A stretch of DNA of 64,000 nucleotides from AC-32 sp963755635 (lineage in GTDB: Bacteria; Actinomycetota; Thermoleophilia; Gaiellales; Gaiellaceae). Position 1 is the stretch's first letter; each line of letters opens with the position of its first letter. The DNA is taken from NCBI GenBank assembly GCA_963755635.1, contig CAVWKS010000024.1, positions 55,659 to 119,658 on the forward strand, in the 5' to 3' direction. Of the stretch, positions 62,728 to 64,000 are shown piece after piece. A program made the position numbers and the translations under genes. The notes below the pieces were generated by a model. The model was given only the letters and a program-made list of their open reading frames with translations, had not been told where the DNA came from and made no database searches.

Positions 62728-63605
62728 ATGCTGGGCGAAGTCCTGACGGCGATCTGCACGCCGTTCAAGGAGGACGGCTCGGTCGACTACGACCGGTTCC
62801 GCGACCTGGCGCAGCATCTGGTCGAGAACGGCTCCGACGGCCTGGCCGTCTCCGGGACGACGGGAGAGTCGCCGACACTGTGCGATGACGAGAGGATGAA
62901 GCTCTACTCGGCGGGGCTGGACGCCGTCGGTGACCGCGCGACGGTGGTCGCGGCACGGGCACGTACTCGACGGCGCACTCCGTCCACCTGACGGCGCGCG
63001 CGCACGAGCTCGGCGTGCACGGGTTCCTCGTCGTCACGCCGTACTACAACAAGCCGCCGCCGCGAGGGGGATCGTCGCGCACTTCCGCGCATCGCGGAGG
63101 TCAGCGACCGGCCGATCGTCGTCTACAACATCCCAGCCGCGTCGTGATCAACATCGAGCCGGAGACGATGCAGAGCTGGCCGAGATCCCGACGGTCACCG
63201 CGGTCAAGCAGGCATACGACGATCTCGACCAGGCGCGGCGGATCGTCGAACCGGCCTCGACCTCTACGCGGGCGACGACAACCTGGTCTTCCCGTTCCTG
63301 CGTCTCGGCGGCGTCGGCGGCGTCTGCGTCCACTCGCACGTCGTCGGGCCCCAGGTGAAGCAGATGGTGCGGGCCTACAAGGACGGGGACGAGGAGGCGG
63401 CGCGCCGGATCGACCACGAGCTCGAGCCGGCGTACGACCTGCTGAAGATCACGACGAACCCGATCCCGATCAAGGCCGCGCTGAACCTGCTCGGCCACGA
63501 GGTGGGCGGCTACCGCCTGCCGATGGTTCCCCCGACCGACGAGGAGCTCGCGCGCGTGCGCGACTGCCTCGAGCGGGCGGGGCTCGAGGAGCGGCCGCAG
63601 CGTAA
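62728..63605 (+). pseudogene. dapA: 4-hydroxy-tetrahydrodipicolinate synthase, multiple 1-nt indels
   Basis: Condenses pyruvate and aspartate semialdehyde. The start is intact: LGEVLTAICTPFKEDGSVDY, GLAVSGTTGESPTL. At about 62950 a missing G breaks the frame, and further shifts follow near 63065-63170 and 63250. Correct blocks then appear: HGFLVVTPYYNKPPP (catalytic Tyr), VTAVKQAYDDLDQARRIV (Schiff-base Lys), DDNLVFPFLRLGGVGGV, KITTNPIPIKAALNLLGHEV. Normal length is recovered if the indels are repaired; the likely stop is TAA 63603. Essential gene, so sequence error is the natural reading. Confidence 0.9.
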
Positions 63606-63659
63606 GCCGAGTATCAGACACCGGCCGGCGGCGCGACCAGGGGGTCCGGCGGCCGGGGA

Positions 63660-63671
63660 TACACTCCTCGG
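63660..63671 (+). promoter_or_regulatory. Leaderless promoter element of rnj
   Basis: TACACT (63660-63665) is six bases before GTG 63672. Confidence 0.5.
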
Positions 63672-64000
63672 GTGCCAGGTCAGATCCTTCGCGTCATTCC
63701 GCTCGGCGGACTAGGCGAGATCGGCAAGAACATGACCGTGTTCGAGCACGAGCACGGAAGCCTCGTGGTCGATGCCGGGCTTGCGTTCCCGCGCGACGAG
63801 CATCTTGGCGTCGATCTCGTTCTGCCCGACCTCACCTATCTGAGGGAGCGGCCGGGCCAGGTTCGCGCAGTTGTCCTCACCCACGCGCACGAGGACCACG
63901 TCGGCGGGCTGCCGTACCTCCTGCGCGAGGTGCAGGTGCCCGAGGTCTGGGCGACGCGGCTGACGCTCGGCCTGGTCAAGTCGAAGCTCGACGAGCACGG
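63672..64000 (+). CDS. rnj: Ribonuclease J (3' end outside window)
   Basis: The first 109 codons of an RNase J, a metallo-beta-lactamase/beta-CASP 5'-3' exo- and endoribonuclease. QILRVIPLGGLGEIGKNMTV and LVVDAGLAFPRDEHLGVDLV are followed by the zinc motif VVLTHAHEDHVGGLPYLLRE (HxHxDH, about 72). The frame is open to the window edge. The dapA-rnj order is typical of actinobacteria. Confidence 0.95.
   Translation, partial: MPGQILRVIPLGGLGEIGKNMTVFEHEHGSLVVDAGLAFPRDEHLGVDLVLPDLTYLRERPGQVRAVVLTHAHEDHVGGLPYLLREVQVPEVWATRLTLGLVKSKLDEH

Overview
The window comes from a GC-rich chromosome, most probably of a deep-branching actinobacterium; Thermoleophilia (Gaiellales/Solirubrobacterales) is my best guess. 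The guess rests on actinobacterial gene order (pyrR-pyrB-pyrC-carA-carB ... mihF-gmk-rpoZ-coaBC; rimP-nusA-rnpM-infB-rbfA-nrnA-truB-ribF-rpsO-pnp-M16-dapB-dapA-rnj), an actinobacterial integration host factor, a HelD-family RNA polymerase recycling ATPase, a palindromic actinobacterial LexA box, and many start codons sitting 6-9 nt after a TAnnnT -10 hexamer (leaderless mRNAs). Layout: 1-8.0 kb is accessory: a 5'-cut IS110 transposase, a GNAT acetyltransferase, corA overlapping an MFS exporter, a NoeA-like methyltransferase with a small membrane partner, and small unknown genes. 8.02-13.78 kb is a decayed integrative element. It lies between a 26-bp copy of a tRNA-Arg 3' end (8020) and the intact tRNA-Arg(CCG) at 13753, and carries VapBC, a frame-broken tyrosine integrase with an HTH partner, an XRE/nucleotidyltransferase toxin-antitoxin pair, an HTH/recombinase-like gene, and a string of small genes separated by four identical 22-bp direct repeats plus one diverged copy. 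13.9-25.6 kb holds a membrane sulfatase-fold protein, a second MFS exporter, a DgcA/DgcN-like pair (N-acyl amino-acid racemase plus DUF1611), a secreted glycosidase-like protein, an M29 aminopeptidase, a LexA-controlled LysM protein resembling the SOS division inhibitor YneA, RNase Z and a methyltransferase. 25.6-34.8 kb is the pyrimidine operon behind a PyrR-binding hairpin, with pyrK-pyrD as the dihydroorotate dehydrogenase and a nucleotidyltransferase between pyrC and carA. 34.8-37.7 kb is mihF-gmk-rpoZ-coaBC. 37.7-42 kb is a MoxR / DUF58 / transglutaminase module. 42-46.8 kb has a TPR protein, dtd, an ICMT-like enzyme, an alpha/beta hydrolase, HelD, and a PadR regulator with a His-rich partner. 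46.9-64 kb is the translation and RNA-processing block (rimP to rnj). How the parts work together: the pyr operon makes UMP precursors and feeds the nucleotide genes beside it (gmk). The nusA-infB-rbfA-truB-rpsO-pnp-rnj block couples transcription, ribosome maturation and RNA decay. dapB-dapA supply diaminopimelate and lysine. Quality caution: at least ten genes are broken by 1-nt indels, and some of them (dapA, truB, nrnA) are normally essential or highly conserved and read perfectly across the break in a neighbouring frame. This points to consensus sequencing errors rather than decay, except possibly inside the island. pyrR is different: an 11-bp tandem duplication just after its start codon shifts the frame.
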